Below, piece by piece: positions 31,405 through 44,628 of a stretch of 64,000 nt of DNA (positions are counted from its first letter, which is position 1; the number at the start of each line of letters is the position of its first letter). The notes under the pieces were generated by a model. That model saw only the letters and a program-made list of their open reading frames with translations, did no database searches and was not told the DNA's origin. This stretch comes from Kingdonia uniflora (Eukaryota; Streptophyta; Magnoliopsida; Ranunculales; Circaeasteraceae): positions 1,240,001-1,304,000 of the forward strand of contig JACGCM010002112.1 of assembly GCA_014058105.1 (NCBI GenBank), read 5' to 3'. The translations under genes were made by a program, and so were the position numbers.

Positions 31405-33142
31405 GGATAGTATCAACAGCAATCGCAATACTCCTGGCTTTAATTAAAGACCGGTATAAAATTCGCAGCACTCTGATGCTTTGAAACGTAATTCTTCGAA
31501 GAACGGATACCGACAACTCGTTTGAGTGGTTGTATCGTGGTTAAGAGTTTATTTATAACTGACAACCCGCAAGGATAGTTGTTAAATGATTCGTAGCACT
31601 CTCATCTTTAATTTAAGGCTGTTTCGGAACTTGTACCATTTCGATGATTTTGAACAGAATTCTTTAATTTTAGGCTGCTTAGGTACTTGTACCATTTCGA
31701 TGCTTTAGAGCAGAATTCTTAGATGCATGGCAACGGGCAAGTCGTTTAGGAGGTCGGATCGTGGTGATGTGTTTCTATTCGACCATTAACAAGCAAGGAT
31801 AGTTACAAGATGAATCGCAACACTGCCGACTTTAATTAAAGATCGATGTTGAATTTGCACCATGCTGATGCTTTAGAGCGCAATTCCTAGATGCTTGGGT
31901 ATGGACAACTCGATTGAGAGGTTTGACCATGGCGAAGAGTTTCGATTCAACCGTCAACAAGCAAGGATAGTAACAACAAGAATCACAACATTCCCGGATT
32001 TAATTAAATAACGGTACAGAATCTGTACCACTCTGATGCTTTAGTACGCAATCCTTAGAAGCTAGGCTACAAACAACTCGTTTGAGAGGTTTGATCATGG
32101 TGAATAGTTTTATTTCGAACGTAAACAAGCAAGGATAGTTACAGCATGAATCGCAACACTCCTAGCCGCAATTAATGACTGGTACGAAAATCGCACCACT
32201 CTGATGCTTTAAAATGCACTTCTTAGAAACTTGGATACCGACAACTCGTTTGAGAGGGTTTGCATCGTGCTTAAGAGTTTCTTTATGACTGACAACCAGC
32301 TAGGATAGTCGCAAAATGAATCGCAATACTCCTGGCTTAAATATTAGGCTGGTAAGGAATTTGTACATTTCTGATGCTTTAGAACGCAATTCTTAGTGAC
32401 ATGGCAACTGGCAAGTCGTTTTGGAGTTCGAATCAGGGTGAAGAGTCCTTTTTAGACCATCAACAAACAAGGATAGTTAAAAGATTAATCATAACACTCC
32501 CGACTTTTATTGAAGACCGGTGTAGAATTCGCATCACTCTGATGCTTTAGAACGCAATTCACAGAAGCTTGGTTGCAGAAAACTCGTTTGAGAGGTTTGA
32601 TCGTGGTGATGAGTTTCAGTTCGACCGGCAGCAAGCAAGGATAGTAACAACATGAACAACTACACTCCCGGGTTTTATCAAATACTGGCACAGAATTCGC
32701 TCCAATCTGATGCTTTAGAATGCATTCCTTAGTAGCTTGGCTACTGACAACTCTTTTGAGAGGTTTAAATGATGTGAATAATTTCGTTTCAACCGTCAAC
32801 AAGCAAGGATAGGTACAGCAAGAATCGTAATTCTTCCGACTTTAGTTAAAGACCGGTGCAGAATTCGCACCAATCTGATGCATTAAAAGGCAAATCTTAA
32901 AAGCTTGGCTACTGATAATTCACTTAAGAGATTGGATCATGGTGAAGAATTTTTCATCGACCGTCAATGAGCGTGGAGAGTTACAACATAAATCGCTACA
33001 ATTCTGGCATTAATTAAAGAACGGTACAGAATACGCACCACCCTGATGCTTTAGAACACAATTCTTATAAGCTAGGCTACTGAAACCTCGTTTGCAAGGT
33101 TTGATAGTAGCGAATATTTTTGTTTCGACGGTCAACATTCAT
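31405..33142. repeat. Homogenised HOR, copy 2 (1,738 bp)
   Basis: Same monomer order and the same 56-bp duplication in B as copy 1. By eye the differences are scattered single-base changes, fewer than between left-block HOR units. Confidence 0.82.
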
Positions 33143-34709
33143 GGATAGTATCAACAACAATCGCAATACTCCCGGCTTTAATTAAAGACCGGTATAGAAT
33201 TCGCAGCACTCTGATGCTTTGAAACGAAATTCTTCGAAGCACGGATACCGACAACTCGTTTGGGTGGTTGTATCGTGGTTAAGAGTTTATTTATAACTGA
33301 CATCCCGCAAGGATAGTTGTTAAATGATTCGAAACACTCTCATCTTTAATTTAAGGCTGTTTAGGAACTTGTACCGTTTTGATGATTTAGAACAGAATTC
33401 TTTAATTTTAGGCCGCTTAGGTACTTGTACCATTTCGATGCTTTATAGCAGAATTCTTAGATGCATGGCAACTGGCAAGTCGTTTAGGAGGTCGGATCGT
33501 GGTGATGTGTTTCTATTCGACCATTAACAAGCAAGGATAGTTACAAGATGAATCGCAACACTGCCAACTTTTATTAAAGACCGATGTAGAATTTGCACCA
33601 TGCTGATGCTTTAGAGCGCAATTCCTAGATGCTTGGGTACGGACAACTCGTTTGAGAGGTTTGACCATGGCGAAGAGTTTCGTTTCAACCGTCAACAAGC
33701 AAGGATAGTAACAACAAGACTCACAACACTCCCGGACTTAATTAAATAACGGTACAGAATCTGTACCACTCTGATGCGTTAGTACGCAATCCTTAGAAGC
33801 TAGGCTACTAACAATATGTTTGAGAGGTTTGATCATGGTGAATAGTTTCATTTCGACCGAAAACAAGCAAGGATAGTTACAGCATGAATCGCAACACTCC
33901 TAGCCGCAATTAATGACTGGTACGAAAATCGCACCACTCTGATGCTTTAAAATGCACTTCTTAGAAACTTGGATACCGACAACTCGTTTGAGAGGTTGTA
34001 TCGTGCTTAAGAGTTTCTTTATGACTGACAACCAGCTAGGATAGTTGCAAAATGAATCGCAATACTCCCGGCTTAAATATTAGGCTGGTAAGGAATTTGT
34101 ACATTTCCGATGCTTTAGAACGCAATTCTTAGAGACATGGCAACTGGCAAGTCATTTTGGAGCTCGAATCAGGGTGAAGGGTCCTTTTTAGACCATCAAC
34201 AAACAAGGATAGTTAAAAGATTAATCGTAACACTCCCGACTTTTATTGAAGACCGGTGTAGAATTAACATCACTCTGATGCTTTAGAACGCATTCCTTAG
34301 TAGCTTGGCTACTGACAACTCTTTTAAGAGGTTTAAATGATGTGAATAATTTCGGTTCAACCGTCAACAAGCAAGGATAGGTACAACAAGAATCGTAATT
34401 CTTCCGACTTTAATTAAAGACCGGTGCAGAATTCGCACCAATCTGATGCATTAAAAGGCAAATCTTAAAAGCTTGGCTACTGATAATTCCCTTAAGAGAT
34501 TGGATCATGGTGAAGAATTTTTCATCGACCGTCAATGAGCGTGGAGAGTTACAACATAAATCGCTACAATTCTGGCATAATTAAAGAACGGTACAGAATA
34601 CGCACCGCTCTGATGCTTTAGAACACAATTCTTATAAGCTAGGCTACTGAAACCTCGTTTGCAAGGTTTGATAGTAGCGAATATTTTTGTTTCGACGGTC
34701 AACATTCAT
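33143..34709. repeat. Homogenised HOR, copy 3, one monomer shorter (1,567 bp)
   Basis: As copy 2, but near 34264-34300 a G monomer passes directly into H (ATCACTCTGATGCTTTAGAA then CGCATTCC), which removes one 168-bp unit. Confidence 0.82.
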
Positions 34710-36445
34710 GGATAGTATCAACAACAATCGCAATACTCCCGGCTTTAATTAAAGACCGGTATAGAATTCGCAGCACTCTGATGCTTTGAAACGTAATTCT
34801 TCGAAGCACGGATACCGACAACTCGTTTGGGTGGTTGTATCGTGGTTAAGAGTTTATTTATAACTGACAACCCGCAAGGATAGTTGTTAAATGATTCGTA
34901 ACACTCTCATCTTTAATTTAAGGCTGTATAGGAACTTGTACCATTTTGATGATTTAGAACAGAATTCTTTAATTTTAGGCTGCTTAGGTACTTGTACCAT
35001 TTTGATGCTTTAGAGCAGAATTCTTAGATGCATGGCAACTGGCAAGTCGTTTAGGAGGTCGGATCGTGGTGATGTGTTTCTATTCGACCATTAACAAGCA
35101 AGGATAGTTACAAGATGAATCGCAACACTGCCGACTTTTATTAAAGACCGATGTAGAATTTGCACCATGCTGATGCTTTAGAGCGCAATTCCTAGGTGTT
35201 TGGGTACGGACAACTCGTTTGAGAGGTTTGACCATGGCGAAGAGTTTCGTTTCAACCGTCAACAAGCAAAGATAGTAACAACAAGAATCACAACACTCCC
35301 GGATTTAATTAAATAACGGTACATAATCTGTACCACTCTGATGCTTTAGTACGCAATCCTTAGAAGCTAGGCTACTAACAATATGTTTGAGAGGTTTGAT
35401 CATGGTGAATAGTTTTATTTCGACCGAAAACAAGCAAGGATAGTTACAGCATGAATCGCAACACTCCTAGCCGCAATTAATGACTGGTACGAAAATCGCA
35501 CCACTCTGATGCTTTAAAATGCACTTCTTAGACACTTGGATACCGACAACTCGTTTGAGAGGTTGTATCATGCTTAAAAGTTTCATTATGACTGACAACC
35601 AGCTAGGATAATTGCAAAATGAATCGCAATACTCCCGGCTTAAATATTAGGCTGGTAAGGAATTTGTACATTTCCGATGCTTTAGAACGCAATTCTCAGA
35701 GACATGGCAACTGGCAAGTCGTTTAGGAGCTCGAATCAGGGTGAAGAGTCCTTTTTAGACCATCAACAAACAAGGATAGTTAAAAGATTACTCGTAACAC
35801 TCCCGACTTTTATTGAAGACCGGTGTAGAATTCGCATCACTCTGATGCTTTAGAACGCAATTCACAAAAGCTTGGTAGCAGAAAACTCGTTTGAGAGGTT
35901 TGATCGTGGTGATGAGTTTCAGTTCGACCGGCAGCAAGCAAGGATAGTAACAACATGAATCACAACACTCCCGGGTTTTATCTAATACTGGTACAGAATT
36001 CGCTCCAATCTGATGCTTTAGAACGCATTCCTTAGTAGCTTGGCTACTGACAACTCTTTTGTGAGGTTTAAATGTGGTGAATAACTTCGTTTCAACCGTC
36101 AACAAGCAAGGATAGGTACAACAAGAATCGTAATTCTTCAGACTTTAATTAAATACCGGTGCAGAATTCGCACCAATCTGATGCATTAAAAGGCAAATCT
36201 TAAAAGCTTGGCTACTGATAATTCGCTTAAGAGATTGGATCATGGTGAAGAATTTTGCATCGACCGTCAATGAGCGTTGAGAGTTACATCATAAATTGCT
36301 ACAATTCTGGTATTATTTAAAGAACGGTATAGAATACGCACCACTCTGATGATTTAGAACACAATTCTTATAAGCTAGGCTACTGACAACTCGTTTGCAA
36401 GGTTTGATAGTAGCGAATATTTTTGTTTCGACGGTCAACATTCAT
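34710..36445. repeat. Homogenised HOR, copy 4 (1,736 bp)
   Basis: Full ten-monomer unit with the 56-bp duplication in B (near 34911). Shares AACAATATGTTTGAGAGG in the D/E region with copy 3 but not copies 1 and 2, so copies 3 and 4 are nearest relatives there. Confidence 0.82.
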
Positions 36446-38684
36446 GGATAGTATCAACAACAATCGCAATACTCCCGGCTTTAATTAAAGACCGGTATAG
36501 AATTCGCAGCACTCTGATGCTTTGAAACGTAATTCTTTGAAGCACGGATACCGACAACTCGTTTGAGTGGTTGTATCGTGGTTAAGAGTTTATTTATAAC
36601 TGACAACCCGCAAGGATAGTTGTTAAATGATTCGTAATACTCTCATCTTTAATTTAAGGCTGTTTAGGAACTTGTACCATTTCGATGATTTAGAACAGAA
36701 TTCTTTAATTTTAGGCTGCTTAGGTATTTGTACCATTTCGATGCTTTAGAGCAGAATTCTTAGATGCATGGCAACTGGCAAGTCGTTTAGGAGGTCGGAT
36801 CGTGGTGATGTGTTTCTATTCGACCATTAACAAGCAAGGATAGTTACAAGATGAATCGCAACACTACCGACTTTTATTAAAGACCGATGTAGAATTTGCA
36901 CCATGCTGATGCTATAGAGCGCAATTCCTAGATGCTTGGGTACGGACAACTCGTTTGAGAGGTTTGACCATGGCGAAGAGTTTCGTTTCAGCCATCAACA
37001 AACAAGGATAGTAACAACAAGATTCACAACACTCCCGGATTTAATTAAATAACGGTACAGAATCTGTACCACTCTGATGCTTTAGTACGCAATCCTTAGA
37101 AGCTAGGCTACTAACAACTCGTTTGAGAGGTTTGATCATGATTAATAGTTTCATTTCGACTGTAAACAAGCAAGGATAGTTGCAGCATGAATCGCAACAC
37201 TCCTAGCCGCAATTAATGACTGGTACGAAAATTGCACCACTCTGATGCTTTAAAATGCACTTCTTAGAAACTTGGATACCGACAACTCGTTTGAGAGGTT
37301 GTATCGTGCTTAAGAGTTTCTTTATGACTGACAACCAGCTAGGATAGTTGCAAAATGAATCGCAATACTCCCGGCTTAAATTTTAGGCTGGTAAAGATTT
37401 TCTAGAATTCTGATTCTTTAGAACGCAATTCTTAGAGACATGGCAACTGGCAAGTCGTTTTGGAGTTCGGATCTTGGGAAAGAGGTTTTTTTAGACCATC
37501 AACAAACAAGGATAGTTACAAGATTAATTGTAACACTCCCGAATTTTATTAAAGACCGGTGTAAAATTCGAATCACTCTGATGCTTTAGAACGCAATTCA
37601 TAGAAGCTTGGCTGCAGACAACTCGTTTGAGGGTTTGATCGTGGTGGAGAATTTCAGTTCGACAGTCAGGAAGCAAGGATAGTAACAACATGAGTCACCA
37701 CATTCCCGGGTTTAATTATATACTGGCACAGAATTCGCACCACTCTGATGCTTTAAAACGCAATTCTTAGAAACTTGGATGCCAACAACTCGTTTGCGAG
37801 GTTGTATCGTGCTTAAGAGTTTCTTTATGTCCGACAACCAGCTAGGATGGTTGTAAAATGAATCGCAACACTCTCGGCTTAAATTTTAGGCCGGTATGGA
37901 ATTTGTACAATTCCGATGCTTCAGAACCAAATTTTTAGAGACATAGCAACTGGCAAGTAGTTTTGGATTTCGGATCGTGGTGAAGAGTTTTTCTTAGACC
38001 ATCAACAAACAAGGATAGTTACAAGATTAATCGTAACACTCCCGAATTTTATTAAAGGCCGGTGTATAATTCGCATCACTATGATGCTTTTGAAGGCAAT
38101 TCATTGAAACTTGGCTGTAGACAACTCGTTTGAGAGGTTTGATCGTTGTGAAGAGTTTCAGTTCGACCGTCAGCAAGCAAGGTTTGTAACAACATGAATC
38201 ACAACACTCCCGGGTTTAATTAAATACTGGCCCAGAATTCGCACCAATCTGATGCTTTAGAACGCATTTCTTAGAAGGTTGGCTACTGACAACTCTTTTG
38301 AGAGGTTTGAACGTGGTGAATAGTTTCGTTTCAACCATCAACAAGCTAGGATCGGAACAATATGCGTCGTAATACTTCCAACTTTAATTAAAGACCGATG
38401 CGGAATTCGTTCCAATCTGATGCATTAAAATGCAAATCTTAAAAGCTTGGCTACTTATAACCCGCTTAAGAGGTTGGATCATTGTGAAAAGTTTTGCTTC
38501 GACCGTCAACAAGCAGGGAGAGTCGCAACATGAATCGCAACAATTCAGGCATTAATTAAAGAACGGAACAGAATACGCACCACTTTGATGCTTTAGAACA
38601 CAATTCTTATAAGCTTGGCTACTAACACCTCGTTTGCGAGGTTTGATAGTGGATAATAGTTTTGTTTCGACCGTCAACATTCAT
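36446..38684. repeat. Homogenised HOR copy 5 fused to an ordinary HOR (13 monomers, 2,239 bp)
   Basis: The unit starts as the homogenised variant (56-bp duplication near 36648) and continues to an H/E chimera near 37740, after which ordinary F-G-H-I-J follow. The chimera marks the right edge of the homogenised block. Confidence 0.78.
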
Positions 38685-40292
38685 GGATAGTATCAACAAC
38701 AATCGCAATACCCCCGGCTTTAATAAAAGACTGGTATATAATTCAAAATACTCTGAGGTGTTAAAACGCAATTTCTAGAAGCATGGATACCGACAACTTG
38801 TTTTAGAGGTTGTATGGTGGTTGAGAGTTTATTTATGACCGACAACCAAGAAGGATAGTTTCTAAATGAATTGCAACACTCCCATCTTTAATTTTAGGTT
38901 GTTTAGGAACTTGTACCATTTTGATGCTTTAGAACGCAATTCTTAGAAGCTTGGCAACTGGCAAGGCGTTTAGGAGGTCGGATCGTGGTGATGAGTTTCT
39001 ATTCGACCATTAACAAACAAAGATAGTTACAATATGAATCGTAACACAGCCGACTTCTATTAAAGACCGGGGTAAAATTCGCACCATTCTGATGCTTTAG
39101 AGCGCAATTCATTGAAACTTGGGTACGAACAACTCGTTTGTGAGGTTTGATCATGGTGATGAGTTTCGTTTCGACCGTCAACAAGCAAGGATAGATATAA
39201 CATGAATTACAATACTTCAGTGTTTATTAAATAACGGTACATAATTTGTACCACTCTGATGCTTTAGTACGCAATCCTTAGAAGCTTGGCTACTAACAAC
39301 TCGTTTGAGAGGTTTGATCATGGTTAATAGTTTCGTTTCGACCGTAAACAAGCAAGGATAGTTACAACATGAATCGCAGTACTCCCGGCTTTAATTAACG
39401 ACCGGTACAGAAATCGTACCACTCTGATTCTTTATAACACAATTCTTAGAAACCTGGATACCGATAAGTCGTTTGAGAGGTTGTATCGTGCTTAAGAGTT
39501 TCTTTATGACCGGCAACCAGCTAGGATAGCTGCAAAATGAACCACAATACTCCCGGCATGGTTTAGAACGTAATTCTTAGAGACATGGCAACTGGCAAGT
39601 CGTTTTGGAGTTTGGATCGTGGTGAAGAGTTTTTTTTAGACCATCAACAAACAAGGATAGTTACAAGATTAATCGTAACACTCCCGACTTTTATTAAAGA
39701 CCGGTGTAGGATTCATTGATGCTAGGCTGCAGACAACTCGTTTGTGAGGTTTGATCGTGGTGAAGAGTTTCAGCTCGACCGTAAGCAAGCAAGGATAGTA
39801 ACATGATGAATCACAACACTCTCGGGTTTAATTAAATTTTGGCACACAATTCTCACCAATCTGATGCTTTAGAACACATTTCTTAGAAGCTTGGCTACTA
39901 ACAACTTTATTGATTGGTTTGAACGTAGTGAATAGTTTTGTTTCGACCGTCAACAAGAAAGGATAGGTACAACATGAATCGCAATACTTCCGACATTAAT
40001 TAAAGACCGATGCAGAATTCGCACCAATCTGATGCATTAAAATGCAAATCTTAAAAGCTTGGCTACTGATAACTCTCTTAAGAGGTTGGATCATGGGGAA
40101 GAGTTTCGCTTCAACCGTCAACAAGCAGGGAGAGTTACAACATGAATCGTAACAATTCTGGCATTAATTAAAGAATGGTACAAAATACGTTGGTGATGCT
40201 TTAGAACACAATTCTTAGAAGCTTGGCTACTGACAACTCGTTTGCGAGGTTTGATAGTGGCGAATTGTTTTGTTTCGACCGCCAACATTCAT
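38685..40292. repeat. HOR, ten monomers with three short ones (1,608 bp)
   Basis: A to J in order. F (39524-39654) lacks 37 bp at CCCGGCAT/GGTTTAGAAC, G (39655-39792) lacks 30 bp near 39710, and J has a small loss near 40190 (AAATACGTTGGTGATGC). Confidence 0.78.
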
Positions 40293-41973
40293 GCATAGTA
40301 TCAGCAACATTCGCAACACTCCCGGCTTTAATTAAAGACCGGTATAGAATTCGCAACACTCTGATGCTTTAAAACGCAATTCTTAGAAGCAAGGATAGCG
40401 ACAACTCCTTTGAGAGGTTGTATCGTGGTTAAGAGTTTAATTATTACTGACAACCAGCAAGGATAGTTGCTAAATGAATCGCAACACTCCCATATTTAAT
40501 TTTAGGCTGTTTAGGATATTGTACCATTTCGATGTTTTAGAACGCAATTCTTTGAAGCATGGCAACTGGCAAGGCGTTTAGGAGGTCGGATCGTGGTGAT
40601 GAGTTTCTATTCGACCGTTAACAAACAAGGATAGTTACAAGATGAATCGTAACACTGTCGACTTTAATAAAAGACCGGGGTAGAATTCGCACCACTCTGA
40701 TGCTTTAGAGCACAATTCATAGAAGCTTGGGAACGAACAACTCGTTTGAGAGATTTTATCGTGGTGAGGAGTTTCGTTTCGACCGCCAACAAGCAAGGAT
40801 AGTTACAACATGAATCGCAACACTCTCGGTTGTAATTAACGACCGGAAGTGAAATTGTACCACTCTGATGCTTTAAAACTCAATTCATAGAAACTTGGAT
40901 ACCGACAACTCGTTTGAGAGGTTGTATCGTTTTTAAGAGTTTCTTTATAACCGACAACCAACTAGGATAATTGCAAAATGAATCGCAATACTGCCAGCTT
41001 AAATTTTAGGCAGGTAAGGAATTTGTACAATTCTGATGCTTTAGGACGCAATTCTTAGATACATGGCAACTGGCAAGTCGTTTTGGAGTTCGGATCGTGG
41101 TGAAGAGTTTTTTTTAGAACATCAACAAACAAGGATAGTTACAAGATTAATCGTAACACTCCTGACTTTTATTAAAGACCGGTGTAGAATTCGCGTCACT
41201 CTGATGCTTTAGAACGCAATTCATAGAAGCATGGTTACCGACAACTCGTTTGAGAGGTTGTATCGTGGTTAAGAGTTTATTTATGACTGACAACCAGTAA
41301 GGATAGTTTCTAAATGAATCGCAAAACTCCCATATTTAATTTTAGGTTGTTTAGGAACTTGTACCATTTTGATGCTTTAGAACGCAATTCTTAGAAGTTT
41401 TGCTGCAGACAACTCGTTTGAGAGGTTTGATCGTGGTGAAGAGTTTCAGTTTGACCATCAGCAAGCAAGGATAGTAACAACATGAATCACAACACTCACG
41501 GGTTTAATTAAATACTGACACGGAATTCGTACCGATCTGATGATATAAAATGCCCTTCTTAGAAGCTTGGCTGCTGACAACTTTTTTGAAAGGTTTGAAC
41601 ATGGTGAATAGTTTTGTTTTGACCGTCATCAATCAAGGATGGGTACAACATGAATCGCAATACTTCTGACTTTAATTAAAAACCGATAAGGGAAATCGCA
41701 CATATCTGATCCATTAAAATGCAAATCATAAAAGCTTGGCTACTGATAACCCACTGAAGGGGTTAGATCATGGTAAAGAGTTTCGCTTCGACCGTCATCA
41801 AGTTGGGAGAGTTACAACATGAATAGCAACAATTATGTCATTAATTAATGAACGGTACAGAATACGCACCACTCTAATGCTTTAGTACACAATTTATAGA
41901 AGTTTGGTTACTGACAACTCGTTTGCGACGTTTGATAGTGGGGAATAGTTTCGTTTCGACCGTCAACATTCAT
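40293..41973. repeat. HOR, ten monomers with reciprocal-looking chimeras (1,681 bp)
   Basis: A-B-C-E-F, a G/A chimera at 41133-41300, a B/G chimera at 41301-41468, then H-I-J. D is absent and two monomers' worth of A/B has been inserted in register, so the total stays at ten. Confidence 0.78.
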
Positions 41974-43485
41974 GGATAGTATCAACAACAATTGCAACAC
42001 TCCCGGCTTTAATTAAAGACCGGTATAGAATTCGCAACACTCTGATGCTTTAAAACGAAATTCTTAGAACATTGGATACCGACAACACGTTTGAGAGGTG
42101 GTATCGCGGTTAAGAGTTTATTTATGACAGACAACCAGCAAGGATAGTTGCTAAATGAATCACAACACTCCCATCTTTAATTTTAGGCCGATTAGGAACT
42201 TGTACCATTTCGATGCTTTAGAACGCAATTCTTAGAAGCATGGCAACTGGCAAGGCGTTTAGGAGGTCGGATAGTGGTGATGAGTTTCTATTCGACCATT
42301 AACAAACAAGGATTGTTACAAGATGAATCGTAACACTGCCGACTTTTATTAAAGAACGGGGTAAAATTTGCACCACTCTGATGCTTTAGAGCGCAATTCA
42401 TAGAAGCTTGGGTATGGCCAACTCGTTTGAGAGGCTTTATCATGGTGAAGAGTTTCGTTTCGACCATAATAATGCAAGGATAGTTAGAACATGAATCGCA
42501 ACACTCCCGGCTGTAATTAATGACCGGTGCGGAAATCGCACCATATTGATGCTTTAAAACGCAGTTCTATGAAACTTGGATACCGACAACTCGTTTGAGA
42601 GGTTGTATCATGCTTAAGAGTTTATTTATGACCGACAACCAGCTAGGATAGTTCTAAAATGAATCGGAATACTCCCAGTTTAAATTTTAGGCAGGTAAGG
42701 AATTTGTACAATTCTGATGATTTAAAACGCAATTCTTAGAGACATGGCAATTGGCAAGTCGTTTTGGAGTTCGGATCGTGGTGAAGAGTTTTATTTAGTC
42801 CATGAACAAACAAGGATAGTTACAAGATTAATCGTAACACTCCCGACTTTTATTAAAGACCGGCGTAGAATTCGCATCACTTTGATGCTTTAGAACGCAA
42901 TTCATACAAGCTTGGCTGAAGACAACTCATTTGAGAGGTTTGATCGCTGTGAAGAGTTTCAGTTCGACCGTCAGCAAACAAGGATATTAAAAACATGAAT
43001 CACAACAGTCCCAGGCTTAAATAAATACTGGCACAGAATTCGCACCAATCTGATGCTTTAGAACACATTTCTTAGGAGCTTGGCTACTGACAACTCTTTT
43101 CAGTGGTTTAAACGTAGTGAATAGTTTCGTTTCAACCGTAAACAAGCAGGGATATGTACAACATCAATAGTAATACTTCCGACTTTAATTAAAGACCGGT
43201 GCGGAATTCGCACCAATCTGATGCATTAAAATGCAAATCTTAAAAGCTTGGCTACTAATAACTCGCTTAAGAGGTTGGATCATGGTGAAGAGTTTCGCTT
43301 CGACCATCAACAGGCAGGGAGAGTTACAACATGAATCGTAACAATTCTGGCATTAATTAAAAAATGGTACAGAATACGCGCCACTTTGGCGCTTTATAAC
43401 GCAATTCTTAGAAGTTTTGCTACGGATAACTCGTTTGCAAGGTTTGATAGTGGCAAAAAGTTTTGCTTCGACCATCAACATTCAT
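41974..43485. repeat. HOR, nonamer lacking D (1,512 bp)
   Basis: A-B-C-E-F-G-H-I-J, exactly 9 x 168 bp. The C to E step near 42478 is in register. Confidence 0.78.
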
Positions 43486-44628
43486 GGATAGTATCAACAA
43501 CAATCGCAACACTCCCAGCTTTAGTTAAAGACATGTATAGAATTTGCAACACTCAGATGCTTTAAAACGCAATTGTTAAAAGCATGGATACCGACAGCTC
43601 GTTTGAGAGGTTGTATCGTGGTTAAGAGTTTATTTATGGTTGACAACCAGCAAGGATAGTTGCTAAATGAATAGCAGCACTCCCATCTTTAAATTTTGGC
43701 TGTTTAGGAACTTGTACCATTTCAATGCTTAAGAACGAAATTCTTAGAAGCGTGGCAACTGGCAAGACGTTTAGGAGGTCGGATCGTGGTGATGAGTTTC
43801 TATTCGACCAATACCAAATAAGGATAATTACAAGATGAATCGTAACACTGCCAAATTTTATTAAAGACCGGGGTAGAATTCGCACCACTTTGATGCTTTA
43901 GAGCGCAATTCATAAAAGCTTGGGTACGGACAACTCGTTTGAGAGGTTCGATCATGGTGAAGAGTTTCCTTTCGGCCATCAACAAGCAAGGATAGTTACA
44001 ACATGAATCACAACACTCCCGGGTTTAATTGAATAACGGTACAGAATTCGGACCACTCTGATGTTTTTGTACCCAATCCTTAGAAGTTTGGCTAGTAACA
44101 ACTCATTTGAGAGGTTTGTTCATGGTGAATAGTTTCGTTTCGACCGTAAATAAGCAATGATAGTTATAACATGAAACGCAACACTCCCAGCTTTAATTAA
44201 CGACCGGTACGGAAATCACGCCACTCTGATGCTTTAAAACGCAATTCTTAGAAACTTGGATGCCGACCACTCGCATGAGAGGTTGCATAATGCTTAAGAA
44301 TTTCTTTATGACCGACAACCAGCTAGGATAGTTTCAAAGTGAATCGCAACACTCCCGGCTTAAATTTTAGGCCGGTAAGGAGTTTGTTCAATTCTGATAC
44401 TTTAGAACGCAATTCTAAGAGACATGGCAACAGGCAAGTTGTTTTGGAGTTCGTATCGTGGTGAAGAGTTTTTTTAGACCATCAACAAACAAGGATAGTT
44501 ACAAGATTAATCGTAACACTCCCAATTTTTATTAAAGACCGGTGTAGAATTCGCATCACTCTGATGCATTAGAACACAATTCATAGATGTTTTGCAGCAG
44601 ACAACTCTTTTGAGAGGTTTGATCGACA
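43486..44628. repeat. Last family-1 HOR of the block: A-B-C-D-E-F-G (truncated)
   Basis: Ends inside G, where GAGGTTTGATCG meets ACATGAATCGCAAT near 44628. From there on family-2 monomers follow. Confidence 0.75.

Larger units (their letters stand above)
21813..44628. repeat. Satellite family 1, central block
   Basis: About 136 monomers of 168 bp continuing the interrupted C monomer. The A monomers used as HOR marks start at 23056, 25235, 26917, 29668, 31405, 33143, 34710, 36446, 38685, 40293, 41974 and 43486. Spacings are 2179, 1682, 2751, 1737, 1738, 1567, 1736, 2239, 1608, 1681 and 1512 bp. No gene is supported anywhere in the block. Short open frames of 60-127 codons recur on the minus strand, but they follow from the repeat. 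Confidence 0.94.
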
